The notes under the pieces are model-generated. The model did not search any database and was not told the DNA's origin. It saw only the letters and a list, made by a program, of their open reading frames with translations. Both the position numbers and the translations under genes were made by a program. From positions 1 to 28,674 of the IMG/VR virus record IMGVR_UViG_3300049027_000046: DNA of 28,674 nucleotides, one strand, 5' to 3'. Shown here piece after piece: positions 7,093 through 15,562 of the stretch (the first letter of the stretch is position 1; the number at the start of each line of letters is the position of its first letter). This stretch comes from a virus.

Positions 7093-8019
7093 GTGGCCGA
7101 AGAAAAGACCGCGCAAGAAAAAGCGGAGAGTGAGATTGCGACTTTCACAACGGAAGTTTACGACCGCGGTGAGCCGGTTGTTGAAAAGCCGCCAGCGACT
7201 CCCGCGCCCAAAGAAGGCGAGCAAGGCGAGCCGGCACCAAAAGAAGGTGAGCAACCGCCGCCACGGAAGAAATCCGTTCAGGAACGGATAAACGAAGTTA
7301 CGCGTGCCCGGCGTGAAGCTGAGCGGCGCGCGGAGAAGGCGGAAAGGGAGCTGGCGCAGCTGCGCGCAACGCAGCAACAGCCGCCGCCGAAAAAAGAAGA
7401 GCAGCCGCCGAAAGAGCCGGCCGCGGGGGAAGAGGATCCGAACGCCCCCAAGCCGGATGATTACGAATACGGTGAGCTCGATTCTCGCTACATCCGTGCG
7501 CTTGCATCGTATGAAGCCAACAAGGTTTTCAACGAACAACGCCAGAAGGATGAGCAGTCTCGGCAGACGCGGGAGCAGGAAGATCGGCAGGTAGCCGCTC
7601 GCGAAGCGTTTGAAGAGATGATTGACGCGGGGGCAAAAAAGCACGAAGATTTTTACCAGAGAGTTGTCATCGATTCAGAGGAAGGCAAGTGGCCGCTCTC
7701 TGAAACGCTCGGTGAGCTCCTACTTGGTTCGGATGTTGGCGATGACATCGCGTACCATTTAGCCACAAATCCCGAAGAAGCTGATCGGGTATATCGCTCT
7801 TCTCCTGTGGAGCAAGCGCGCTACTTCGGTAGGATGGAAGCAAAGTTCTCGGCAGGGCAGGCTGCCGCAACCGGTGATACCGGAAAGCCCGCACCGAAAA
7901 CCCCAAAGGCGCCCGCGCCCATTGAAAGTGCGCGTGGAGCTGGCGGACAATTCCACGCTACCGCGGACACGGATGACTTCTCAGCATTCGAGCAGCGGGT
8001 AAACTCAGGGAGTAAATAG
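7093..8019 (+). CDS. capsid scaffolding protein
   Basis: 308 residues from GTG 7093, with AAGGA at 7080-7084. The protein is highly charged and low in hydrophobics: a Pro/Glu/Lys-rich segment (residues 25-60), a long Arg/Glu coiled coil (KKSVQERINEVTRARREAER, about 58-95), an acidic linker, a helical region (135-240) and a Gly/Pro/Lys-rich end. This is the composition of P22 gp8-type scaffolds, and the place between portal and coat is the P22 arrangement. Scaffold directs coat assembly into the prohead and leaves before or during packaging. Two near-copies of a PAPKEGEQ-type octapeptide lie around residues 38-55, a small internal repeat. Confidence 0.85.
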   Translation: MAEEKTAQEKAESEIATFTTEVYDRGEPVVEKPPATPAPKEGEQGEPAPKEGEQPPPRKKSVQERINEVTRARREAERRAEKAERELAQLRATQQQPPPKKEEQPPKEPAAGEEDPNAPKPDDYEYGELDSRYIRALASYEANKVFNEQRQKDEQSRQTREQEDRQVAAREAFEEMIDAGAKKHEDFYQRVVIDSEEGKWPLSETLGELLLGSDVGDDIAYHLATNPEEADRVYRSSPVEQARYFGRMEAKFSAGQAAATGDTGKPAPKTPKAPAPIESARGAGGQFHATADTDDFSAFEQRVNSGSK

Positions 8020-8021
8020 GC

Positions 8022-9299
8022 ATGGCTAACACGTTTCTGAACGCAAAGGAGTATGCCAACGTCATGCTCCTATTGCTGAAGAATCAGCTGGTAATGGGCC
8101 GGCTGGTGGATGGGAAGTTTGAGAACCGGGTGACGGATGAGAACGGCTTGACGATTTACGTCAAGCGTCCGCCCCAGTTCATCGCGAAAGACGGTGCAAC
8201 GCTCGCTGAGCAGAGCATCGCAACCGGCAGCACGTCGCTGTCGGTGAACCGTTACCGGAACGTTCACATCGGTATCGGAGATCTCGAAGCGGTGCAGAGC
8301 TGGAATGCGCTGCTCAAAAACGCGACGATGCAGAGCGCTGCCAGCACGCTCGCGCACGATGTGGATCTGTACCTGCACGAACAGTTGCTTTCGTTCGCGT
8401 CACACGTGGGTACAGTCGGTGAGTCCATCAAGACCCCTGCGCAGACGTTCAAGGCGCATACGCGTCTGATGGATCAGGCAGTGCCCAACGCAGATCTCAG
8501 CGGCATCATGACGTTTGAAGATGCCGAGAACGTGCGCGCTTCGTTGATCGGCAGCAACATCGCCGGCACGAACAAGACCGCGTTGGAGCGCACGCGCATC
8601 CCGCTGCTCAGCGAAGTTGATTTCTACGCCACGCAGAACGTCAAGACGCTCACGACCGGCACGCGTTCGAGCGGCGCGGGCGCGATCAATGGCGCGGCGC
8701 AGAACGTCAACTACGTGACGGTGAAGGATCAGGATTACCAGACCATTGCCGTTGACACGCTCGGTGCAGGCGGCACGGTCAAGAAGGGTGAGATCTTCAC
8801 GATTGCCGGCGTGTACGCCGTCAATCCGCGCACTCAGCAGACGCTGAGCTACCTGCGCCAGTTTGTCGTTGTCGAAGATGCGACGGCGGACGGTGCGGGC
8901 GCGATTCCGGCGCTGAAGATCTGGCCGCCCATCATCGTCGCAGGCACTGGCGGCGCAGAAGCGGACACCAACACGGCATTCGCCACTGTCAGCGCAGCGC
9001 CGGCTGACAATGCGCTGATGACGTTCATCGGTGCCGCGAGCACTTCGTACCTGACTCGCGCGGTGTGGAACAAGCAAGCGATCCAGCTGGTTTCGGCACG
9101 CCTGCCCACGCCGATGAGTGACACATCCAGCTTCGCCACGGATCCGGAAACCGGCATCTCGATTCGCTACTGGCGTGGTTCGGATATCGCGACCGGCCGG
9201 CACATCCATCGCTGGGACATGATCTACGGCGCAAAGACCATTGATCCGCGGCTGGGCACGCGGTACAGCGGCGCGCCGTACGCAGTAACGGTGAAGTGA
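8022..9299 (+). CDS. major capsid (coat) protein, P22 gp5-like
   Basis: 425 residues, near the 430 of P22 gp5. ATG 8022 has AGGGAG at 8007-8012. The start MANTFLNAKEYANVMLLLLKNQLVMGRLVDGKFE resembles P22-type coats in which N-terminal helices lead to an HK97 fold with an extra inserted domain; VNRYRNVHIGIGDLEAVQSW and RIPLLSEVDFYATQNVKTLT are typical stretches. The gene is the first after the scaffold and is closed by a strong terminator, consistent with abundant coat production. Codon choice differs visibly from its neighbours: C-ending codons and CTG dominate, and none of the GAGCTC or CGAGCT combinations common elsewhere occur, a sign of selection for high expression. Confidence 0.93.
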   Translation: MANTFLNAKEYANVMLLLLKNQLVMGRLVDGKFENRVTDENGLTIYVKRPPQFIAKDGATLAEQSIATGSTSLSVNRYRNVHIGIGDLEAVQSWNALLKNATMQSAASTLAHDVDLYLHEQLLSFASHVGTVGESIKTPAQTFKAHTRLMDQAVPNADLSGIMTFEDAENVRASLIGSNIAGTNKTALERTRIPLLSEVDFYATQNVKTLTTGTRSSGAGAINGAAQNVNYVTVKDQDYQTIAVDTLGAGGTVKKGEIFTIAGVYAVNPRTQQTLSYLRQFVVVEDATADGAGAIPALKIWPPIIVAGTGGAEADTNTAFATVSAAPADNALMTFIGAASTSYLTRAVWNKQAIQLVSARLPTPMSDTSSFATDPETGISIRYWRGSDIATGRHIHRWDMIYGAKTIDPRLGTRYSGAPYAVTVK

Positions 9300-9311
9300 T
9301 GTTGTAACAGT

Positions 9312-9348
9312 AAGCGGCTCGGTTCGCAAAGCCGAGCCGCTTTTCTTT
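9312..9348 (+). terminator. Rho-independent terminator after the coat gene
   Basis: AAGCGGCTCGG at 9312-9322 pairs perfectly with CCGAGCCGCTT at 9332-9342 (11 bp), with a 9-nt loop, followed by a T-rich run TTTTCTTT at 9341-9348. It lies 13 nt after the coat stop. Since only about 20 nt separate it from the next ribosome site and no promoter is visible there, downstream genes probably depend on readthrough, which would set coat above tail-gene expression. Confidence 0.9.
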
Positions 9349-9365
9349 AACTCACAGGTGCATCG

Positions 9366-9713
9366 ATGCAAGAGTATCCGAAGTGGATGTACGGACCGAA
9401 GGGCGCGGATGGGCAACCCCAGTCGCGCATCTTCAACAAGGATGATCAGGTTCCGAAGGGTTGGGAAGATCATCCGGACAAGGTGAAGGAACCGGCTAAG
9501 AAGCCGGAAAAGCCAAACGGCGGTAAGAAGGATCCAGTTGAGCCGGGCAAGCCCGAACAGCCGGAACCGACGCCGGAAGAGCGCGCTGCAACAATCAAAG
9601 AAGTGCGCGAAGCTGCACAGGCGGCCGGTGTTGAAATCGAGCTCAGCGATGATGCGACGGTCGAAGAGATCAACGCCGCAATCGACAAGCTGACGGCAAC
9701 GCAAGGGAGCTAA
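9366..9713 (+). CDS. small virion-associated protein, function unknown
   Basis: 115 residues, ATG 9366 with AGGTG at 9356-9360. Three parts are visible: an N-terminal segment (residues 2-38) with YPKWMYGPKG, a phrase common at the start of small phage head proteins; a Pro/Lys/Glu-rich linker (40-75); and a C-terminal acidic helical segment (78-112). Position between coat and the gp4-like tail factor suggests a head-completion or decoration protein. The linker is likely disordered. No specific family can be named with certainty. Confidence 0.75.
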   Translation: MQEYPKWMYGPKGADGQPQSRIFNKDDQVPKGWEDHPDKVKEPAKKPEKPNGGKKDPVEPGKPEQPEPTPEERAATIKEVREAAQAAGVEIELSDDATVEEINAAIDKLTATQGS

Positions 9714-9719
9714 GTCATC

Positions 9720-10454
9720 ATGGGTACTCTGGTTTCGGAGATCGTGGTACAAGCGTTCCGTGAAGGCAACTACACGGCCGTTGGTGAAAGCACAACAGCG
9801 GAAGAAATGGCGGAAGCTGTGCCACGGCTCCGAAACCTGCTCTCTTCGCTGTTGGGTATCGAGCTCGGTGAGCAGTATCGCGATTGGTACGTGCCGCAGG
9901 AACACAACCCTGCAGCTCCGCTGCGCTATCCGCTGACGCCAACAGGCACTGGCGAAACAAGCAGCGAGCCGTGGGCATACCCGCCCGCAAATTCGCGGTT
10001 AGTGGTTAAGATAACCGACGCGAAAACGGTTTACTTCCCCGCATATCCGAACGATGGCGCGCGCATGGCGCTCATCGATACCGGATCCACAGGGGCCATT
10101 ACGTTGCACGGAAACGGCCGCCTAATCGAAGGTGTTGCATCGATGACGGCTGGCGGACCTGTAACGCAGTACAGCGGCAGGAAGTGGCTGTATCGAGCTG
10201 ATCTAGCTAACTGGATCCGCATTGATCAGCCGCTGACTTCAGCAAGCGAATTGCCGTTGCCGGAAGAGTTTGATGACCTACTCGTAACAGGGCTGGCTAT
10301 CCGACTCGCGCCGCGGTTTCAGGTTAAGGTGGATGAAGTCATCGGCGCTCGGTTTGAGGATATGCTTGGGCGGCTAAAGAAGCGCTACAAGCAGTCTGAA
10401 AAAATGCCGTCAGCACAAGAGCTGCGTCAGGTTTTCAGATCTGAAGGGATCTAG
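9720..10454 (+). CDS. tail accessory factor / head-tail adaptor (P22 gp4-like)
   Basis: 244 residues, ATG 9720, with GGGAG 9 nt upstream. The N-terminal helices (EIVVQAFREGNYTAVGESTT, EEMAEAVPRLRNLLSSLLG) and the C-terminal part (LPEEFDDLLVTGLAIRLAPR, then a basic helix MLGRLKKRYKQ) match P22 gp4-type adaptor proteins that bind below the portal and begin tail assembly. P22 gp4 has 166 residues; the extra length here is mainly a central beta-rich segment, about residues 85-170, with YPPANSRLVVKI, TVYFP and LHGNGRLIEG, seen in other podovirus gp4 relatives. The neighbours portal and gp10-like protein agree with this role. Confidence 0.85.
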   Translation: MGTLVSEIVVQAFREGNYTAVGESTTAEEMAEAVPRLRNLLSSLLGIELGEQYRDWYVPQEHNPAAPLRYPLTPTGTGETSSEPWAYPPANSRLVVKITDAKTVYFPAYPNDGARMALIDTGSTGAITLHGNGRLIEGVASMTAGGPVTQYSGRKWLYRADLANWIRIDQPLTSASELPLPEEFDDLLVTGLAIRLAPRFQVKVDEVIGARFEDMLGRLKKRYKQSEKMPSAQELRQVFRSEGI

Positions 10455-10457
10455 CCT

Positions 10458-11678
10458 ATGCCGAATATCCCGCTGGGAATTGGTGCGTACAACCGTCCGT
10501 ACGGCCGGCTGCCAGAGATTCGGATGGAAAACCGATTCTTTGAGCAGAATCCGGTTGGTGCGGAAAAGGTTGCGCTGCTATCGCGGCCGGGCTCGGATCT
10601 GTTCTTAGAAGTTGGCGACGGTCCGATACGCACCATGTTTTCGCAGCCCGGCGTCTTTAACGGCGATCTTTTCATCATCTCAGGGCAACAGCTCTACCGT
10701 CATGATGGCGCGGTTACAACGCCAATTACCGGTGTGATTTCAGGAACCGGCTTCCCGGTGATGACTGCGATTGCAATTCCGGATTGGGATGCTGTGTTTA
10801 TCACGAACGGTGTAACCTTGCAGTATTACGAAGGTGAAAGCCGCTCGACTAGCAAGCTGACTCGAACCGGTGCGATTGCTGCTAACGATGTGGTTGAGAT
10901 CGGCGGCACGTATTACAAGTTTGTGTCAGCGAACCTAGATGCCGGCCCGCCTGACGGCACTGCCGGCGCGCCGTGGTTGGTCAAGCTGGGAACCGATGAT
11001 AAAACGTCGCTGAGCAACCTAGCTGACGCGATCAATCTCACTGGCTTAGCCGGCACTACGTACAGCACTGCAGCTGACGCAAATCCGGATGTGCGCGCGT
11101 TTGGTTTGACCGAAACGGAATTCCAGATCCGCGCGCTGGTAGCGGGGGTAGGCGGTGACGCCATCACGACAACGGAAACCAGTGCAGGGCTTGCATGGAC
11201 CGGTGGAACACTCGATGGCGGTGGGGGACATGAGCTCAAACAAAGCGTGGTGCCTGACAACGTGCCGATTGTAGATCTCGCAACGCTCGCGAGTCACATC
11301 ATCTGCGTGCAAGGTCTGTCGCGTAAATTCTTCTGGATCCGGCCGGGTGAAGTGGACATTGATCCGCTGGACTTTTCGAGCGCTGAAGCTGAGCCGGATT
11401 ACATCGTTAACGTTGTTACGGTGGGCGATCAGTTTTGGCTCTTCGGTCAATCGAGCTCGGAAGTGTGGTACGCGTCCGGTGATGGCGACCAACCTTTTCT
11501 ACGCTCGCAAGGCCGCGCATTCTCGCAAGGCGTCATTCCCGGCACAGTGGCTAAGGTTCACGAAACAATCATCGTGACCGGGCAAGATGGTGTTGTTTAC
11601 AGGATCGCTGGCGGCCCTGAGCGTATTTCTCATCACGGCATTGAAGAGAAAATACGTCTGTGGCGCGAAACGTTGTAA
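10458..11678 (+). CDS. packaged-DNA stabilisation / tail-plug protein, gp10-like N-terminal part
   Basis: 406 residues, ATG 10458 with AGGGAT at 10446-10451. Residues 1-130 and 258-400 have the repeats of a beta-propeller-like gp10 protein: MFSQPGVFNGDLFIISGQQLYR, DFSSAEAEPDYI, DQFWLFGQSSSEVW, and a final IIVTGQDGVVYRIAGG with RISHHGIEE. Gp10 closes the portal channel below gp4 and keeps packaged DNA inside. Residues 136-256 look like a separate inserted domain (NDVVEIGGTYYKF, LSNLADAIN, ITTTETSAGLAWTGGTLDGG), a type I know from many phage tail proteins. The protein stops just where related proteins would continue into their C-terminal part; that part is found in two later genes. Whether the pieces assemble together is inference. 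Confidence 0.8.
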   Translation: MPNIPLGIGAYNRPYGRLPEIRMENRFFEQNPVGAEKVALLSRPGSDLFLEVGDGPIRTMFSQPGVFNGDLFIISGQQLYRHDGAVTTPITGVISGTGFPVMTAIAIPDWDAVFITNGVTLQYYEGESRSTSKLTRTGAIAANDVVEIGGTYYKFVSANLDAGPPDGTAGAPWLVKLGTDDKTSLSNLADAINLTGLAGTTYSTAADANPDVRAFGLTETEFQIRALVAGVGGDAITTTETSAGLAWTGGTLDGGGGHELKQSVVPDNVPIVDLATLASHIICVQGLSRKFFWIRPGEVDIDPLDFSSAEAEPDYIVNVVTVGDQFWLFGQSSSEVWYASGDGDQPFLRSQGRAFSQGVIPGTVAKVHETIIVTGQDGVVYRIAGGPERISHHGIEEKIRLWRETL

Positions 11679-11681
11679 CGT

Positions 11682-14582
11682 ATGCCAGCGCCGCTGACGC
11701 CCGCATCACTCGACGTTGTTATATCGGCGTACAACCTAGCTGCAGCTAGCTGGGCTGCATCGGTTGGCGCCGATACTTACACGCTCGAAGTTTATAACCC
11801 CACAACGACAGCATGGGCCGCGCTGTTATCTGGCATCGTGGCTACAGAAACCGACTGGGTGCCGCCCGCTGCAGTGCGCGGGCTTTCCGGTGTTAAGCTG
11901 CGTGTTAAAGCTGTCAACGTTGATGGCTCTTCCGGTTGGCGTGAAAGCGTTGAGTTTGTCGTACCTGAGTTTACCGGGCCAGCTCCCGTAGTTGAGCCGG
12001 GTATTGAGACAACGCTTGTTACGTGGGCTAGCAACGGCCGCGATGTGGAAGGTGAATACTGGGACGGTAACTTGTGGCGTACTTTGTTCGCTGCTCAGGC
12101 TGATGAGTTTTACGAGTGGGACACATCAAAGCGGAAAGGTGCCGCGGTCAAGGTGCGGCTGCGCGCGATTGCCGGCTTAGACGTTAGCAGCTGGGTTGAG
12201 AGCTCGGCTTTTGCTTTAACCGGTAAGTACAGCGGCAATCTGTGGCGCGCGCTTAAATCGTTCAGCTCGCTCGAAGTGCTGTACGAAATGAATGACGTTA
12301 GCGGGGATCCCGCGGATACATCTGGTAACGGCCGTGATGCAACCTTCTCAGCGATCAACAACTATCAACAGACTTCCATCATCACTAATCGGCCTAATGA
12401 TAAATCTGTTCGCAGAATCTGCATTCCGCCTTGCGGTTTCGGCTCTGCGATAGCTCAAACAGGTGGGGCTTGGTACAGCGATCTCATAACGCTGATCATG
12501 TGGATGGAGCAGATTGACCCTTACTCTGGCGGCTCTGCATCTGCGCATTTGCAGTTGGTGAATCGTGGCTACATCCATGGTTCTAACACAGGCGATCCGC
12601 GTAACCTTCGTTTGTTGGTTAACGGTTATTCTAGCGTAGATCTCGGACTGTGGCCGGCCGGTCCTGATCATATGCTGACTATGGTGATGCCGCCCGGCGT
12701 GGGCGCCCGCGTTGTTGCGTATTACGATGATGTGGTGAAGCACTCGGCTACGTACAACACAACGGCCGCGGTAGATCATCTGCGCCTTATCTCTACAGAA
12801 CAGCGTGAAGGCTATTTCCAAGGTGCTGCAGCGTTCAGTGAAGAGCTCGACGCACTGCAAGTCAGTTGGATCAAACAAGTATCAGTAAACCCGCCAAATG
12901 AACCGCCATCGCAGCCGGGTCCGTTCACTGCGCCGGTTTCGATGCAAACGTATGACAACAGCGTGCCGGTTACGTTCGGCGCATCTGTAGATCCTGAAGG
13001 CGGCGCGGTTACTTATCGGTTGGAATACTGGGATCCGAACGAAGAGACATGGAACGTCATCAGTGATGATTGGGATGCTGCGACGTGGGACACTAGCGAT
13101 ATCGTACAGGGCGATGGCTTTAAGCTGCGTGTAATTGCGCTCGATGAATACGAAGAGGAATCGACGCCGCGCGAGAGCGATCCTTTTAACATCCTGCACA
13201 CACATCCCGGTGCAACAAAGCCGACTGTGGATTTCGTTGGTGCCGGCGCGACTTACATCTATTTCGTGGCTTCTGATTTCGTGTCAACACATCCCGGTGC
13301 GACTGTGCGGCGCGCTCACTGGCGCTACGCAACAGATCAGGCGATGACCAACATCATCGTTTCATTTGTGACGGAAGGCCCGAATTGCCACGTAGGCGTT
13401 AACCCACGTGACATTAGTGCTGCAGGCGGCATTCAGCTTTTAGGGGCCGATGTGGATGTGTGGGCTGATATGCGCTATGAGGATAACGTTGGTGTGCTCG
13501 GAGCTCGCAGCACGCCCGTTCGCGGTCGTTCAGCCAAGATCCATTCGCCGGGCGCTCGACAGATTAAAATGCGTGACAGCTCGAACAATCAGCGGCATGG
13601 CGAGTATGGCATCATTTCCGGCACGGATGGATCCGCTGTAATGAATAATGGCGCAGGCGGCTCTGGCTTCCGGTTTCCCGGCGCGTATTTGAGGAATGCA
13701 CCGACAGGCGCAGCCGGCCGCTACGATGATCCTGACGCGTCTGAGCAGCTGCAGGGGCTAGTCCGAGTTGCGGCCAATGATCCTAAATCGCTCGGCTCTG
13801 CAGCGCGAGCTGATGGCTTGAAACGCACACTGGCTTACACTGCAGGAAACGGTGAAGCGTGCATTGTACCCGCTCGCGCGGTTTACTCCATCACGCCTGA
13901 GTTTGGTGTGTTAATCCGGCTTTTCATGCCGCGTGCGCTCACATACCCTAATCTGCGTTACGGTGTGTGTCAGCTGGGCGGCTACCTGCGCATCATCATG
14001 CAGAATCAAAGACTGTGGCTAGAAGGCTATCGGGGCTTCTACTACGGGTTTGATGCCGGCGCACCTTGTGGTACTAACCCCTACATTCAAGCGTTCGGTT
14101 ACGACTGGCGCCCGCGCGGCGGTGTTGCAATCGGTACAGTGCCGATTGGCGAGCTCTATACGCTGCGACTGTGGACTAAATCAACCGATGCGTATCCGGA
14201 TGGGCAGGCGGTAGCTGCAGGCGAAGCCGGCCGCACGCGCATTTATAATGGGTTGGGGCTAGACTCTGACATCTATCTCAACTTAGCTACCATTCAAACC
14301 GGCTTTACTTGGTCGGAGATTCGAGTGGGCCATTGCTGGCCGGGCACGCCAAACATGGCAGACGGCACGAACACATTTCCCGGCGCTATTGTTGAGCTCG
14401 CGGGCTGGCGTCATCCGGAAGTGCGGTATGACACGCCGGCTAAACCGTGGATCGCGGATCAGACAGACGCAGTAACAGCTGTTGAAGTTAAGAATTCGCC
14501 GGGGTTGATGTTCTACTATCGGTTGCAGGATCCTGATGCGCCGGAAGAGCCTGATATCTTTTTCGTGAATAGCGAAGCATGA
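11682..14582 (+). CDS. large modular virion protein with Fn3-like and LamG-like domains, probable tail fibre or appendage
   Basis: 966 residues, ATG 11682, 3 nt after the gp10-like stop. Reading in order: two Fn3-like beta domains (about 1-90 and 91-182; WAASVGADTYTLEVYN, VKLRVKAVN), a LamG/concanavalin-like domain (about 185-400; LYEMNDVSGDPADTSGNGRD), two more Fn3-like domains (about 405-505 and 508-610; VTYRLEYWDPNEETW, FKLRVIALD), and a second long LamG-like region (about 615-940; LYTLRLWTKST, YNGLGLDSDIYLNL). Such domains commonly bind carbohydrates or display on virion surfaces, so host recognition or surface adhesion is plausible. It lies between two parts of a gp10-like protein, an unusual position. 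It ends in an ATGA overlap with the next gene. Domain edges are estimates by eye. Confidence 0.8.
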   Translation: MPAPLTPASLDVVISAYNLAAASWAASVGADTYTLEVYNPTTTAWAALLSGIVATETDWVPPAAVRGLSGVKLRVKAVNVDGSSGWRESVEFVVPEFTGPAPVVEPGIETTLVTWASNGRDVEGEYWDGNLWRTLFAAQADEFYEWDTSKRKGAAVKVRLRAIAGLDVSSWVESSAFALTGKYSGNLWRALKSFSSLEVLYEMNDVSGDPADTSGNGRDATFSAINNYQQTSIITNRPNDKSVRRICIPPCGFGSAIAQTGGAWYSDLITLIMWMEQIDPYSGGSASAHLQLVNRGYIHGSNTGDPRNLRLLVNGYSSVDLGLWPAGPDHMLTMVMPPGVGARVVAYYDDVVKHSATYNTTAAVDHLRLISTEQREGYFQGAAAFSEELDALQVSWIKQVSVNPPNEPPSQPGPFTAPVSMQTYDNSVPVTFGASVDPEGGAVTYRLEYWDPNEETWNVISDDWDAATWDTSDIVQGDGFKLRVIALDEYEEESTPRESDPFNILHTHPGATKPTVDFVGAGATYIYFVASDFVSTHPGATVRRAHWRYATDQAMTNIIVSFVTEGPNCHVGVNPRDISAAGGIQLLGADVDVWADMRYEDNVGVLGARSTPVRGRSAKIHSPGARQIKMRDSSNNQRHGEYGIISGTDGSAVMNNGAGGSGFRFPGAYLRNAPTGAAGRYDDPDASEQLQGLVRVAANDPKSLGSAARADGLKRTLAYTAGNGEACIVPARAVYSITPEFGVLIRLFMPRALTYPNLRYGVCQLGGYLRIIMQNQRLWLEGYRGFYYGFDAGAPCGTNPYIQAFGYDWRPRGGVAIGTVPIGELYTLRLWTKSTDAYPDGQAVAAGEAGRTRIYNGLGLDSDIYLNLATIQTGFTWSEIRVGHCWPGTPNMADGTNTFPGAIVELAGWRHPEVRYDTPAKPWIADQTDAVTAVEVKNSPGLMFYYRLQDPDAPEEPDIFFVNSEA

Positions 14583-15562
14583 TTTTAACGTTTCGCTCAT
14601 CTGATTTTCTGTCGCTGTCGCTGAATAATGTGCCGCTCGATCCTACAACGTGGCAGGCTACACGTTGGGTTGTTTCGACGGATGAAACGTTCGCGCCTGA
14701 AAGTCTTTTGCTCGATACGTGGTTTTATGGCGATTACGCGGGCTCGCCTTGGACAACGGCGCAGGCGTTAGCGGACAACCCCAACATCAGCGCGCTGACG
14801 CTCGATGAGATAACGTTTGATGCCGGCGTGATTGTTGGTGAGCTCTACTTGCGGCTGTATCAGCGGGATAGTCTCGGCATCATCAGCGATCCCGGCGAAA
14901 CAACGTTAAGCAAAGCGCTGCGACCGCTCGAAAGAGCGTGGGCGTTTTTCTTCGATGGGCATGTGTTCTATGTGATGAATTACATCCTGCAGCCGTCGCT
15001 GATTTACGATGTGGCTACGCAGCAATGGTACGAGTGGTTTACCAACGGCGTTTCGTTGCTGGGCTCATCTGAACCGTACTGGAATATGTTTCGCGGAGTA
15101 GTCTGGAAAGGGCGCACGCTCGCAGCGGATCTAGGTGCACCGAAGATTTGGGAAGTCAGCAATTCCCCGCTCGATGAAGGGGAGAAGGCTATTAAACGCC
15201 TTGTAACCGGGTTTCAGGATCATCGCGGGACCGCTAGTGTTCGGCAGGGATCCATGCGCATCACAGCGCGGAAGGAAGATCCGGCAGAGTCGGCAACGCT
15301 CACAATGCGGTTCAGCGATGACGGTGGAAATACATGGAGCACTGAGCGCACGGTTGTCTTGGGCGCTAACAGCTATGCAAAGAACATCGAATTTCGTTCG
15401 CTGGGCCGCATTCGAGCGCCCGGCCGCATTTGGGAAATAAGTGACGTTGGCGGTTACGTAACAATCGCTGGCGCTGATGCTGATATCGAAGGCATCGAAG
15501 ATCTTGAAGAGGCTGAGTCGGCCGAAGAGCTCGAACCGGCAGCCGTAGAGGATGAGCTATGA
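14579..15562 (+). CDS. Fn3-like domain fused to gp10-like C-terminal part (copy 1)
   Basis: 327 residues, ATG 14579 in an ATGA overlap. Residues 1-112 look like another Fn3-type segment (WQATRWVVSTDETF, GELYLRLYQRDSLGIISDPG). From about residue 117 the protein resembles the C-terminal half of gp10-like tail-plug proteins: WAFFFDGHVFYVMN, YDVATQQWYEWFTNG, GVVWKGRTLAAD, LVTGFQ, RGTASVRQGSMRITA, RFSDDGGNTWS, FRSLGRIRAPGRIWEISD, GADADIEG. The last 20 residues are very acidic. The gp10-like part is homologous over about 190 residues to the next gene, so one is a duplicate. It probably sits in the short tail, either pairing with the 406-residue N-terminal part or carrying the fibre modules. Confidence 0.75.
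   Translation: MILTFRSSDFLSLSLNNVPLDPTTWQATRWVVSTDETFAPESLLLDTWFYGDYAGSPWTTAQALADNPNISALTLDEITFDAGVIVGELYLRLYQRDSLGIISDPGETTLSKALRPLERAWAFFFDGHVFYVMNYILQPSLIYDVATQQWYEWFTNGVSLLGSSEPYWNMFRGVVWKGRTLAADLGAPKIWEVSNSPLDEGEKAIKRLVTGFQDHRGTASVRQGSMRITARKEDPAESATLTMRFSDDGGNTWSTERTVVLGANSYAKNIEFRSLGRIRAPGRIWEISDVGGYVTIAGADADIEGIEDLEEAESAEELEPAAVEDEL
15395..15436 (+). repeat. direct repeat, copy 1 (39/42 identical to 16012-16053)
   Basis: This 42-nt stretch encodes RSLGRIRAPGRIWE and matches 16012-16053 with three differences by my reading. It is the best conserved DNA part of the duplicated gp10-like C-terminal module and a possible site for homologous recombination between the two copies. Confidence 0.8.

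Noticed and set aside
6979-7644. 221-residue minus-strand open frame opposite the scaffold gene
   Set aside because: Its Leu/Arg/Phe-rich sequence is the mirror of the Lys/Glu-rich scaffold codons; no start signal or family match.
8400-9905. 501-residue open frame on the minus strand across coat, terminator and the next two genes
   Set aside because: It runs opposite to well-supported genes and through a terminator hairpin, has no ribosome site, and its Arg/Leu/Cys/His-rich product is typical of antisense shadows in GC-rich coding DNA.
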